A stretch of DNA of 64,000 nucleotides. Source: Daphnia carinata. Lineage: Eukaryota; Arthropoda; Branchiopoda; Diplostraca; Daphniidae. A program made the position numbers and the translations under genes. Positions within the stretch are counted from its first letter, which is position 1, and the number at the start of each line of letters is the position of its first letter. This document shows positions 1 through 11,509 of this stretch, piece by piece. The notes beneath the pieces were generated by a model, which made no database searches, was not told the DNA's origin, and was given only the letters and a program-made list of their open reading frames with translations. Location: the NCBI RefSeq assembly GCF_022539665.2, contig NC_081333.1, forward strand, positions 8,120,971 through 8,184,970, read 5' to 3'.

Positions 1-197
1 CAAAGCAAAAATCTAGCTATCAACTCTACCAATTGGGTTTATCTGATGAAATGAAGGTCGTTCTCAAAAGCCGATCACTGTTTCAACAGCAAACATTAAA
101 ATCGTGAAAAGAAACCAAACACGAAAAAACGAAACGTCAATGCAATTCCTTTTGTTTTTATATTTTAATTCTCGTTCGTACCAAGGACGCTGTCGAC

Positions 198-230
198 ATG
201 TCGGACACGAAGACCACGAAACAGCCAAGT
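198..230 (+). CDS. possible short first coding exon, unidentified gene
   Basis: An ATG at 198 opens a frame beginning MSDTKTTKQP, which meets a good donor-like sequence (CCAA followed by GTAAGG) after about 11 codons. If unspliced, the frame runs 51 codons to a TAA near 351. I found no matching downstream exon on the + strand before SHMT. This could be a true first exon or chance; the evidence is only start context plus donor. No function can be assigned. Confidence 0.15.
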
Positions 231-2930
231 AAGGAATGCGGATCGCCCAGCGTGATTAGACCCCTCCCAATTTTGTTGCCATTTCGGTCTCGATTGCCAC
301 AGAGCACAGGGAATTTGGAGGGGTTATTGCTGAGTACTACTCAATTTGAATAACACGCATTCAATTTTTTTTTTTTTTTTTGAAAAAGCTCAAAGGATTT
401 TTCACGCTAGGAGAAGTCGTCGGAAAGCCACGAAGTCTTGTTACGTGTCAATGGCAGCAAAAAGATAAACTCAAAAAAAAAAATGCGCAATTCAGCCGCA
501 AAATGAGAGAAATGACAAGGGCGCGGTAGTGAAACACGACTTTAAAAAAAACACACATACACACAAGGAAGAAATGAAGCAAAATAAAAGCCTTTTTGTT
601 CTAATCTCGATTTGTACAAAACCGCGTAACACGGAACATCCATCACAGTTGTGTAATGGCTCTCTATGAAAAGAAAATGAACTAACAGGAGGGATAAAAT
701 AAAATGGCCTTTAATGTTTACCATTTAACAAGTGGAATCGGATCCGGTATGTGTATGTGTGTAAAGTCAAAGTCGGTGAACATACACGGTACAAGTATGT
801 ACGCAGAGAACCAATTGGGAACGCAACACTTCAGGGTTGGGAAGTGGGCACTCAAAACCGCGTGAACAACGCTAAAAAAGAAAGTAGGCCACAATTGTGC
901 ACAGACTTTTTTTTTTGCTAGCGAAGGGCGTGAATGTTACTTCGCTTTTTTTTTTTTTTGTTGCCTTCTTCTCTTTAGCTTCTTTTTTTCCCTATGGCGC
1001 AGAATGAATACCACCTTTTTGTCTTATCTAATCTCTTTCCAATTTAGAATCGTTCGGCCGAAGAAAGTTAACGATCCCTATAAATTAAGGACTGCGACGG
1101 GGTCAATGCGATTTCGATAAAGATTTTATCACGCCCCTGTCAAGCAACAACAAAAGTGGTACAAGATGCATTGAAAATGCCAATCAATTGGTTCTCCGTT
1201 AAGTTGGGAGAAAAAATAAAAATAAAAACAGAAAGCCGAAAATAAAAAATCATGGAGAGAAGCAATTGTGGGATGTAACCGATTGATATCGCCAAGTCTG
1301 TTTCATGTGAAATTCATGAGCTAGGTTCAGAGCGAACGTGCACGGTAGCAACACATGCGTATTATTTGATTTTTTGTTTTACCAGATAGAAAAAAAAAAC
1401 CGAAGGGGCTTTTGCAATCGATGCCGAAACGGGTTTCATATCAAAAGCAAGGCAGGAATAACCTTATCGAATAATAATAATATTGCACGACTAATGATAC
1501 GTGAAGAAAAAAAATGGGCGTTGTTCCTTCCTAATCATTCTTCTCTTTTGTTCCAACAAGTTTTTTAGAGGCCAGCGATCGTCCTCCAAGACGACTCATC
1601 AACTTGCCAAGGTTTTTTTAAAGCAACCAATCTTCATTTGTATTAGCAAAACCACCTGATTCTCAATTTATCTGATCAAAGTAGAGTTAACACGGAACGA
1701 ATGTCAACTAAACTCGAAGCGAAAAATAACGACAGAGATATTGGGTTTAGGAAAAGTCCAATCCGAAAAGTAAATATCATCAATTCAAGAAGAGTTTATA
1801 ACAAGACATTATTTAAAATGCCAGTAACTGCGGGAGTTTTTCGGCGAATGAATGAAACGAAGTGACAATCAACTTGTGAAGAAGGCCCCTTAGGGAGATG
1901 GTAAACACACAACACTCCCCTTTTTTCCCTCTCCATAAAAAAAAAAAAAAAAGAAAAAAAAAAAAAAAAAAAAAGAATTGTCGCTTCGTTTGTTCATGAA
2001 CGGTAGGAAAAGTGAAAGGTGTCCGACAGTGTGTCTCCTACTGTCCGTATGGCGACACTTGATTTATAATGAAAAAGGTCATCTAGCGACAAAGCTCAAA
2101 AGCTCTCACCTATTGTAAGCAGAACATCCGCATACACAGGTAATACAAAAAGAACAAAAAGCAAATGACCATCATTCAAACAATGCTTAGCCCTTCTCAG
2201 GCCCCGACAACAACAAATGTGTAAAGACGATTTTTTCAAGATCTTTTTGCACGAAAAATTTGCTCAGACTAGGTCACGGACAGACGCCTTTTCCTTCATT
2301 TGGCACATCGATGTCGCCACCGCATACACAACGCACGCGTGCAGCCGTCTTATACATAGAAATTAGCTAACTCAATGAAGGGAAAGAACGGAGAAAGACA
2401 TGGCATTGTTCGCCGTACATGCCAAGCTTTGATCTTTTCGAGTAGCAGACAGATGAAAAAAGAAAAAACAGATAGGAAGAGAGAGTTGGATGTAGACTAG
2501 TACTCATCTCATCCCACGTTGCAGTCGATTTACCTGCGCTACCCGCTATTCAAAAACATGTCCCACGAACCACAACATCGAGAAGGAGGAAATACTCGTT
2601 TCCAACTCTTCTGCAGCCTTTCCCCCATTTCATCAACAAGCTGTCAGTCAGCAACACAGAAAAAATAGAAATTGGATTCCCAGCCAATACGCATTGAAAT
2701 GGGCTGGATGATTCCTAGTGACCCAAATGCTACATGACGGCTCCATTCAGACGGATGCGTTTCATAACATTCTTCAGATTCACCAATCCGAAAAAAAACT
2801 CCGTGTCAATCAAGTACCATCAACGTTGATGGTTCAATAACAAGTAGGCCGTTTAAAAAAAAAAAAAAAAAAACCCACGCTACCAAAAAAAAAATAAATA
2901 CTAAGAATGATAATGAAAATCGGGACTCAC
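231..2930. other. non-coding stretch, nothing recognised
   Basis: AT-rich DNA with many poly-A and poly-T runs, for example 366-380 and the A-rich block 1936-1975. The small open frames here have no coding composition and no recognisable domain. On the - strand, a frame near 2742-2801 reads like a C terminus (LVNLKNVMKRIRLNGAVM, then stop). It lies just downstream of the orphan exon at 2931-3145, but its phase does not match that exon's donor. Confidence 0.4.
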
Positions 2931-3145
2931 TTCCAGTCGCGCTCGTAGCCCTTGATGTAAGGTTCCATAAACTTGCAGTCTTCCGGCAGTTCGGGTTGTT
3001 TGAAATACGGTTCCATCCGGCTGCCGGCAGCCTGACCTCCGCCAAAGTTGTTATCACATGAACAGTCGGCAATCTTTCCCGTTTTGATTCCAATCGGTAT
3101 GTCCGGGACGGGCCGCGTCGAAATCATTTTCATGTGTCTGAGCAT
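2931..3145 (-). CDS. orphan coding exon, unidentified protein
   Basis: An open frame on the - strand starts with an ATG in good arthropod context (CAACAAAATG). It encodes 71 residues with GC-biased third positions, unlike the flanking AT-rich DNA. The peptide starts MLRHMKMISTRPVPDIPIG, has a Cys pair (DCSCDNN) and a Gly-rich GGGQAAGSR segment, and ends EPYIKGYERDW. A strong donor (GAA followed by GTGAGT) sits at its 3' end. If that donor is not used, the frame ends two codons later at TGA (2927-2929), giving a 72-residue protein. I do not recognise the family. It is probably the first coding exon of a gene leaving the window to the left, or a small single-exon protein. No transmembrane segment or signal peptide is visible. 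Confidence 0.5.
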
Positions 3146-6100
3146 TTTGTTGGGGCTATTTGTTTTTTTTTTTTGCTTTCTCTTCGTGTTATTGTTGAAC
3201 GAGTCACGCCACGAAACGATCTGAAATCAGATGAAGAAAAAAGAAAAGAATGGATATTTACTACACAACGTCCCTTATGCTTTTCTCAAGATGTGACATT
3301 GAGACCTGACACGGATGCACGACTGAGACAGGTTGATAGTCGAGCACGGCCTACGTTAAGATGAAAGATTCCTCAATGTCATTCACAATTGACAGGTAGG
3401 TAGGCAGAGGGGAGGGGGCAACACTAATCCTTGTACAACATTTCCAAGATTCAACCAGCTGACAGTCCAATCAACGGGGTTCCTCGCATTTAGCGTTTTC
3501 TATGCCTGAACAAACACACTTGAAAACCCCGCGATCCCTTTCTTCGTCAGAAAACAGACACGACAAACTCAACGCAGGTTATGATTCTTACGGGAAAAAT
3601 CAATACAGCAGGGGGGCCACTAGCAACCTCTTTCAGTCGTTTGAAAATGATGGATGATTTCCTATTAGCCCTACCTCCTTTCGCGTAGGACGCACACTAG
3701 AAATGCAAAATACGGGCAATAGTGTTTGTTTTGATATTTGAATATTAAAACAAGGGTCTATCCCACCAAAACGGATGGAAAAGATTGGCCAATGTCTGTC
3801 AAACAAGACGGTTTCTAGTCAACTGAAATAAATTAGATTTGTTTTGTCTTTTTTTTTCTTGGCTGGCCAGTGAAATTGAGGAGCATCGTTTTCTCTCATC
3901 TCGAAGCTGGTCCTCTCAGCCAACCGACAAATGCATATCGTCCTCGTCGCGGTCGAGAATTGAGAATTCAAAAGCCATGGACAAGAGAAAATTCTGGATA
4001 AAGGAGGCCGGTCTTCAACTAGTCCCACATATGAACAAAAACAAAAAGGGAAAGTCAACAAGCAGTTCTCTAACGCGAGTCTTCCTTCCTCACGGTGACG
4101 GGTATAATTCCGCAAAAACTCTCCCTGATCCAGAGATAGAAGCGCTTGGGTAAGTGCGAGCGCTTTGAAAGTGATACGATGAAAAGCAAGATTGTTGGAA
4201 AAAGAAAAGGATGGTAAAAGAATCTATAGCATGCGCATTGTTGATATTATTTGCATTCGCAGATGGAGTCCGACTCCACCGTTGTTGATGCTATCAAACA
4301 AAAAGGTAATGGATCGCCGGCTCTATGAATTCGCTGACCAACTTTCCAAGCCACGGGCTATAGGTTCATGTAAGAGTCTTGTGGATCACTGGGCTCTTCC
4401 AGCATCATCATTTTTCATTTCGCCTACACAACGCGTTTGATTGAGCGAAGGAAGCACTCGATTTTACCAAGAAAGAAAAAGGGGTCTAAGTCTAAATAAT
4501 TCTATTTCCCTTTCTCTCTGATGACCTTCGATTATCCGCATGCAAATCTACCGCCAAAGAACGTAACGCATCTCCGTTAAAAGCCGTTAGATCTATTGTG
4601 CTGATGACAGGTGAACACGAGAAACCACGATAGAATATCAATGAAGAAAAGCGCGCCGTGTATGCGAAACGAAACGTAGCGCATCCGTCAAACACTCACA
4701 ACGTTCTATTTTTTATGGGATCAGCTGTGTTTGGCAAGGTTACTACATTACTACACTCTTCCAATGGAAAGCTCAGGCAGTAAAAACGTTTTGGCGAATC
4801 TTCTCTCGTTTTCCTTATTTGGCAGAAAACACTCGATCAACACGTAAAAAGAAAATGTCGAATGACGAACTGACATTATGTCGGTATAATATCCAGTTAC
4901 ATAAACATCTGGTGATGGAACGAAAAAAGATGAGAAAATCGATGTATTTTTTTTTTTCTCCGGTAATGATTGCTTTCGCTGAAAAGCCTATGAGGTTCGT
5001 TTAACCTGCTAGCTAATTGCAGACACACACTCTCCCCTGGATCTGCGATTATCTGAATTGACATCACAGTCTCCAAGGGTGGTAATTTTCTCTTCAGGAA
5101 ACAAACAAACGAAAGAGAAATCACAGCATTTAATGGCGAGCAAAACATTACTGTTTTCGATAAAAAAAAAAAGAAGTAATGGTCAAATGCAGTAAGAGCC
5201 TGTCGGACAACGAACTTTGGCAACCATACAGTAGGTTACCATATTGATGGCAAACAAAACAGGAGGTCCTCCTCTACTGTGTTCTGTGGCATTTATTTTT
5301 CCTCTAACCTATTTTTTTTTTTTTTTAAATCGTTCATGCCTTGACGCATCGCGAAACGTATTCAAGAAAAAATGCCAGCGTTAAGCCGTTCACTTTTGGA
5401 TACGGTAAGCCGCACTCGGACAGAAAATACTGTATAAAAACGAGACTATAAAACACACATGAATGCAACTGTCATGCGACCTAGAAACTTTCTTTTGATA
5501 ATACGGACTTTAGCTTGCACGGACACGATTCTTCGCCTGTGAGCCTTTTAATTTTATTATAATTGAAGCCAGCTACGCATTCGCACGGTATAATCAAAGC
5601 CATTAAGTTGAGTTGGATAATAAATATTCGGATTCTATGTGGACTGACCGACGCGCATGTTTAAATGAAAATAGAAACACCGAAAAAATGGTATATCATG
5701 TCAGTCGTTTAGTTCAAGGATTTTAGACGAGTAGGTCAGTCCATTTCGAAAGCAAAACATTCACACACTTCGTCCATTAAGTGTCGAACGCGAGCAAGAT
5801 TCCACCGTTTTTGCCTGAATAATTTCTTTATCTATATACGACAGTCTACTAAAGCCGTTAGAATAGTAAGTTTACTACACGTTGCGCTCGAAACGTGAGT
5901 GCTGCTGACTATACCGAGGGAAAACAAGAAAACACAGATCACAATCTGTTTTTTTTTCCAAGAGAACGAATGTAAACCATCGCCGATAAAAAAAAAACAA
6001 AAGACACAAAAAAAACAACAAAGGTGAAAACACAAAATTTTAACGCTTTCTAGTTGAGATTTTGTTCGGTTCTGATTTTTCCTTGTATAAAGAGAGGTAG

Positions 6101-8894
6101 CTTTAACTATTCTTCCTTGCCACACGGGTGGTTGTTTGTAGCCGTTTACTATCATTTGTCGGCAAATCGGCCCATTACATTTCTCCCAAGCTGAATACTG
6201 TCCAATCTAACCGTAAACTCGCAGCAATTACAGCGTGAAATATTTTGTACTCGCACGTTAACGACTCTGGACGCTTCTTTGAATACATTTTCAGGTTCAT
6301 AGAGGTTTAGAAAATTTTTCCTCCTCTTAATTGTTCATCAAATTAGGTTTGGACCTAATGAGCTTTCAGAGTATTTCCTTTTGTGGATAACGCGATATTT
6401 TACGAACTCTCCCCTATAAAGTTTATGCCGACAATAATAAGTCAAAAGGATTTTTTTGTTCTTTTTTTGTTTTGTTTTTACTAAGACGTGAAAAATTGGT
6501 TTTGATTCTTGAATTTTTCAGCTAGGAGAACTTGTTTAACTTAATTCAAGAAAAAATCCAACCAAAGTGGATGTAAATTCAAGCTTTGTCTTCGCACGAT
6601 AAACGTTTGGTTTCGATTCGAAGGGCTCTATATCAGTCTTACGTGTGTTCAATGGACCAAAACGGATAACCAGGACCTACATCGCACGACCAATAAAACC
6701 ACGTGATAGAAACGGTAAGAAGTTGTGGTAAGACAGATAACCAAAAGAGGACACCGTAGCAAAACAAGTCGAAAGATCGAACAGCTCTCCCGCTGGGTAT
6801 TCACTGAACAAAGAGGTGGATGGCTTTCATCCATCTTTTTACTTTCAAGTTGGCGCAACACCAGTTAAATCATATTCAAAACATCAGATAAGTTGACGAC
6901 AAACCCAAAAAGGCCTTTAAAACGTGGAAAAACCTAATCCGATTTCAGAAAATTTTGGACGCCGTTCGAAAAAAAAGGAAAGCCATCGCTCATAACGGAT
7001 CAAATCTTGCTGAAAACCATGACCACATATGTCCACCCCGCTTCAGCGTGGTGATGACGAATAATCTGATTTTTTTTAATGCATGCTAAGAGTTTGGGGT
7101 ACGCTAACGATAAGTAAATTACTTAATGTTGAAAGGAGTCGAAATGAAAGCAGACAATAGCATCAAGTGCAATGGATACGACGGGTTATTGTTGACGAAA
7201 ACGGCTATTAAACTGTTCACGTTGACATTATTAGCTGCTGGAAATGGCAAGTTTCTACATACACCGAGAGAACGAAGGTTGGCGAGTTATCACACAATCA
7301 GTACATGTTGTATGATGCCATAATTAAAGTTTACACCTTTCATAAAAGTAACCTAATTTTTCTTCCTCTTACCATTGCGAATCGTGCAAAGGGAAACTTG
7401 AAATGGATTCTACGATAGGAGAAAAGTCACCACTTTCCCAATTTTGTTGTTCGATTCACTTTCCCCCATATATTTTTGGATGACTATTGGTGGCTATCGT
7501 ACGTGGACATCCAAGAGGACATCCTCATGGGGCCAACAAACAAAAAGGGTCATTAGCTCAGCCGGTGTGGGATCAATGTTTATCTTTAAAAGAGGGAAGG
7601 TGTTTCCTTTGGGATAAAAAAAAAACCTACTTTCCAATCCGCAAGTGCACGGTTGTCCAAATTTAAACCAACGAAGTGACGTAGCCACAAGTTACCGCGC
7701 TTACTAAACCACCGTCTAATGATGATATCGACCAATTTTTGGCACTTTTTCTACTTTGAAAATGCCGCACTAGAAAAGTATTAGGTCATTCAAATGCCGT
7801 TGGAATTTCAAATTGTGTTATTTACTGATCAATCTTTTTGTTGTTAAAAAAATAACGACTCCCAGCGGCATTTGACGTTCGTTTTAAAGTTTCTCGTAAA
7901 AGTCGATCGTATGCGCAAGACTCCAAGGCCGAATCATGTATAAACGTTATCCAGTGAACTCAATTATTTGTGAATGGAAGGAAAAGCTGTGGGTTTTCAT
8001 TTAGCTTTGCAACCCACAAGTAACTTATTCCAGTTTGGATAATGCTAAGCACAAATTCAAGCCTGGCTGTTTTAAAAAATTGCACCCTTCCCTTTCCACA
8101 GAACAAACTTGCGGGCAAAAAAAACAAGAATAAACATCAAATTCTACGCATTGAAATTGACAAATTGGATCTACATCTTGTGTTTCTTTCCAATGATATA
8201 TATTCCCCACAGCAATCAGATTAACGGTTTCCATCACACCGCCCCCTTCATTAAAAAATGACACAATTTTGTGGCTCCAATTGCGCAGATAAATACAGAC
8301 AACTCTCGTGAGAAAAAAAAAATAAAAGTTTTTTTTTTAAATTCAAAACGGCAAAATGTACGTGCTCAGATAACAATTCATAGACGCTCCGGCGCTTAAT
8401 GCATTTTAACCAGAAATTACTAAACGGGGCAATCTTAGAAACTCTTGCATTTCTATCAGTTTGTCTGTTGCTTTTGGAAAAAAACAGGTCAAGAGATTCT
8501 TTAACCTTCAAACACTTTCTATACTTGTTCGCATATTTGAATATCGTTTTACTGCTTTTGCCCATTTTCTTTCACTTAAAGACACATTTTTCTAAAACAA
8601 ATAAAGTAAATGGAAGTCAGCACTGACTATTGAGCAGTCGATAAGTGCTTAAATTCGATTTACGATACTTTCATTCACGTTAACATCAACCTGGCAACTG
8701 CGCGCAAACAAAATAAACAAGTGGACTTCGGAATTTCTGGTGAATATTTAGATGTTAGACGCGTAGACGAAAAAATAGTGTATGTATCAGCTAGCCCACA
8801 ATTGCCTTGTTGTATAACAGCCCTAATATGAACAGAATAACATCTACCCTGAAGGTAAAATGCTGGTATTTCAAAAGTGAAAAGTTTAATCCAT
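3146..8894. other. gene-free stretch upstream of SHMT
   Basis: I see no exon I can defend here. Open frames are short, low-complexity or rich in Lys/Phe from poly-A and poly-T. The block 3819-4153 is open on both strands but shows no domain. The final few hundred bases should contain the SHMT promoter, but no TATA box or initiator stands out. A CAGGTAG heptamer lies at 3393-3399. Confidence 0.5.
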
Positions 8895-10839
8895 ATGTTT
8901 CCGACCCAGGTTCGATTACCTATCGTTCGAGTATTTGGATCAAAATGCATGTCTAAGTGGACTGGACAAGAATCCCTAGCTCAAGATGATCCTGAAATGT
9001 GGGCTCTCATTAACGCGGAAAAGATGAGACAAAAACAAGGATTAGAACTCATTGCTTCAGAGGTAAAAATTTCTGATATGGGAAATTTGCAAAAGTTGAT
9101 ATCAAAAGGTTGTGATCCCAGAATTTCTGTAGCCGTGCTGGCCTTGAAGCCCTGGGATCATGCCTCAACAACAAGTACTCAGAAGGTTATCCTAATCAAA
9201 GGCATGTCAACTCCTAATCTAGATTTAACGTTTGGTTGTAACTCAATGGTTTGTTATCACAGATATTACGGTGGAACTGAAGTTATTGACAAAATAGAGA
9301 TCTTGTGCCAAAATCGTGCCTTGGAGGCCTTCAATTTGGACCCAGCAAAATGGGGTGTAAACGTTCAACCTTATTCTGGATCCCCAGCCAATTTTGCTAC
9401 CTACACCGCCCTTATGATGCCCCATGATCGTATTATGGGATTGGATTTGCCTGACGGTGGACAGTATGTTTGTTTAACATCACGAAAAGATTGAGTTTTT
9501 CTAAACATTTCATCATTGCGGTAGTTTAACACACGGCTTCATGAGTGATACAAAGCGTGTTTCCGCCACGTCAGTCTACTTTGAATCCATGCCTTATCGA
9601 CTGGACGTCAACACAGGGCTAATTGACTATGACATGCTCCGCAAAACAGCCAAACTTTTCCGTCCCAAAATCATCATTGCTGGTACATCGGCCTATTCTC
9701 GATTACTCGACTACAAAACATTTCGCGAGGTACAAATTCTATCATTTTTGGATGCATACGCCATCTACCAGTAGAAGTAATTCTTATGGGGACTTACCAG
9801 ATATGCGACGAGGTAAAAGCCTATCTCTTGGCAGATATGGCGCACATCAGTGGGCTGGTAGCTGGTCGAGTGATACCGAGCCCATTCGATTACGCAGACG
9901 TGGTTACAAGTACCACGCACAAGACGTTGCGCGGTCCACGTTCTGGGTTGATTTTCTTCCGTCGCGGTGTCAAGGCCAAGGATAAGACAGGCAAAGACAT
10001 CTTGTACGATTTAGAACAGAAGATAAATCAGGCTGTTTTCCCATCTCTGCAAGGTGGTCCTCACAATCACGCAATCGGAGGAGTTGCAGTTGCTCTCCGG
10101 CAGGTGTGATCTAACAAATATATTGAATATTATTTCAGTTTAAGACCCAAAATCTATTTTAGGCAAATACCCCAGAATTTCGTGAATACCAGCAGCAGGT
10201 CTTGCGTAATGCGAAGGCTATGGCAAAAGCATTGATGGCGAAAGGATATACGCTAGTTTCTGGGGGTACAGATACTCATTTGGTGCTGGTTGATCTTCGA
10301 CCAAAAGGCTTGGATGGTGCTAGGGCAGAACAGGTCTGTATAGCACCAGTTAACCTTAACATTTCATCCTACTAATACATTTGTTTATTAACTAGGTCTG
10401 TAATAGGACTTCTATTTCAGTGAACAAAAATACCTGTCCAGGAGATAAGAGTGCTATGACACCAGGGGGTTTAAGATTGGGTGCCCCAGCTTTAACATCC
10501 AGAGGATTTGTTGAAAAAGATTTTGAGCAGGTCTGTAAGAAAAAAAAAATTTTTAACCTGTCAAATCATTTTCAAATTCCAAAATTATTTGTGGTTTTTG
10601 TGTTGAAATTTATTAGCATTTTTCTCGTTTTTGACAATAACTTTCTTAAACAGATGGTGGAGTTCTTTCATCGAGCAATTCAGATTGCTTCAGAGGTCAA
10701 GCAAAAAACAAGTAAACTGAAGGATTACAAGGATTATTTGGAGAGCAATGAGGAAATCAAAGCCAAAATGGTTGCTCTGAAAAGTGAGGTGAACAAGTTT
10801 GCTTTGCAGTTTCCAATGCCAGGATTTGAAGATCATTGA
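8895..10839 (+). CDS. SHMT: serine hydroxymethyltransferase
   Basis: This PLP enzyme converts serine plus tetrahydrofolate to glycine plus 5,10-methylene-THF. The eight exons are 8895-9062, 9122-9201, 9263-9463, 9525-9729, 9801-10103, 10163-10333, 10396-10530 and 10654-10839 (stop TGA). All phases agree, giving 482 residues from the first ATG or 464 from the in-frame ATG at 8949. The sequence is near full length for the eukaryotic enzyme. Visible family motifs are [27 protein letters not shown] (split by introns), [26 protein letters not shown], the PLP-lysine motif [12 protein letters not shown] (Lys 241 of the short form) and [10 protein letters not shown] with APALTSRG. Introns are 59-123 nt. 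The second intron has a GC donor. The leader [18 protein letters not shown], between the two starts, is basic and lacks acids, as in mitochondrial presequences. The family is certain; compartment use is inferred. Confidence 0.96.
9202..9262 (+). other. SHMT: GC-AG intron of SHMT
   Basis: The coding frame requires CAA AG|A TAT TAC, giving the invariant QRYYGG of SHMT. That places the donor at GCATGT and the acceptor after TTATCACAG. The donor therefore begins GC instead of GT. A GT-donor alternative within the following bases would insert residues into an invariant motif. GC-AG introns are a known minor class spliced by the major spliceosome. Confidence 0.8.
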
Positions 10840-11410
10840 ATTGAGTGATAGATAACCAAGTTTTCAGTGCTCAAACATACATTCTAAAAATCATTATTCT
10901 AAATAGCATTCAGACTGAGATATTGAACTGTTAGACGTTTTTACATTTAACAAGTTTCCTTCAATGGTTGTGCAAACTTTTCAGACACTTAACTACAGCT
11001 AGATCAAAACCATGTACGATATTACACCCATAAGCAAAGAAATATTTACCTGTTTAGTACATTAGCCATTTCAGTTTCTCAACATGCCGCTTAAAAGTTG
11101 GAGAACATGTCAGTGAGTTCTCTGCTTTCACGTGACTACTAGCATTTATCACCGAAAATGCAATAATTGCAAACGAAAAGAATTGGAAAAGGCAGATGGT
11201 ATTTGCCACGTGTTTTGCGCCCGAACTTTTAGTAGAAATCCTTCCTCAGTCAAGACTTCTGACCCGAATGCGCGCTCTTTTCAGTCCGAACTTGTAGGAG
11301 AGCTTCTTGGCGCCGGAACTGAAGTCGAAATTTGATTGCCCGTAGTTTTTACATTTGACGTTGCCAAATCATGAAATTGATTCTTAGGTAAATAAAAATA
11401 ATAAAATAAC
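10840..11410 (+). other. SHMT: presumed SHMT 3' UTR
   Basis: This AT-rich, non-coding stretch follows the SHMT stop. AATAAA-type polyadenylation signals occur at about 11391 and again a few bases later, and are the first clear ones after the stop. The 3' end of zfh1 on the other strand lies close by, so the two transcripts probably end tail to tail or overlap slightly. Confidence 0.5.
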
Positions 11411-11509
11411 CACAATCTGAATGAACCATTGCTGGATACTTGGATCAAAATGTAACCTGAATCGTAAAATAGACTAACAATGCAATGGAAAAATGCGTTT
11501 TCAATGGAG

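Noticed and set aside
2742-2801. - strand frame ending LVNLKNVMKRIRLNGAVM as second exon of the 2931-3145 gene
   Set aside because: The frame is out of phase with the GTGAGT donor; the phase-correct reading stops after a few codons.
9623-9985. 120-codon + strand frame inside SHMT
   Set aside because: It overlaps SHMT exons 4 and 5 in the wrong frame and reads through the intron.
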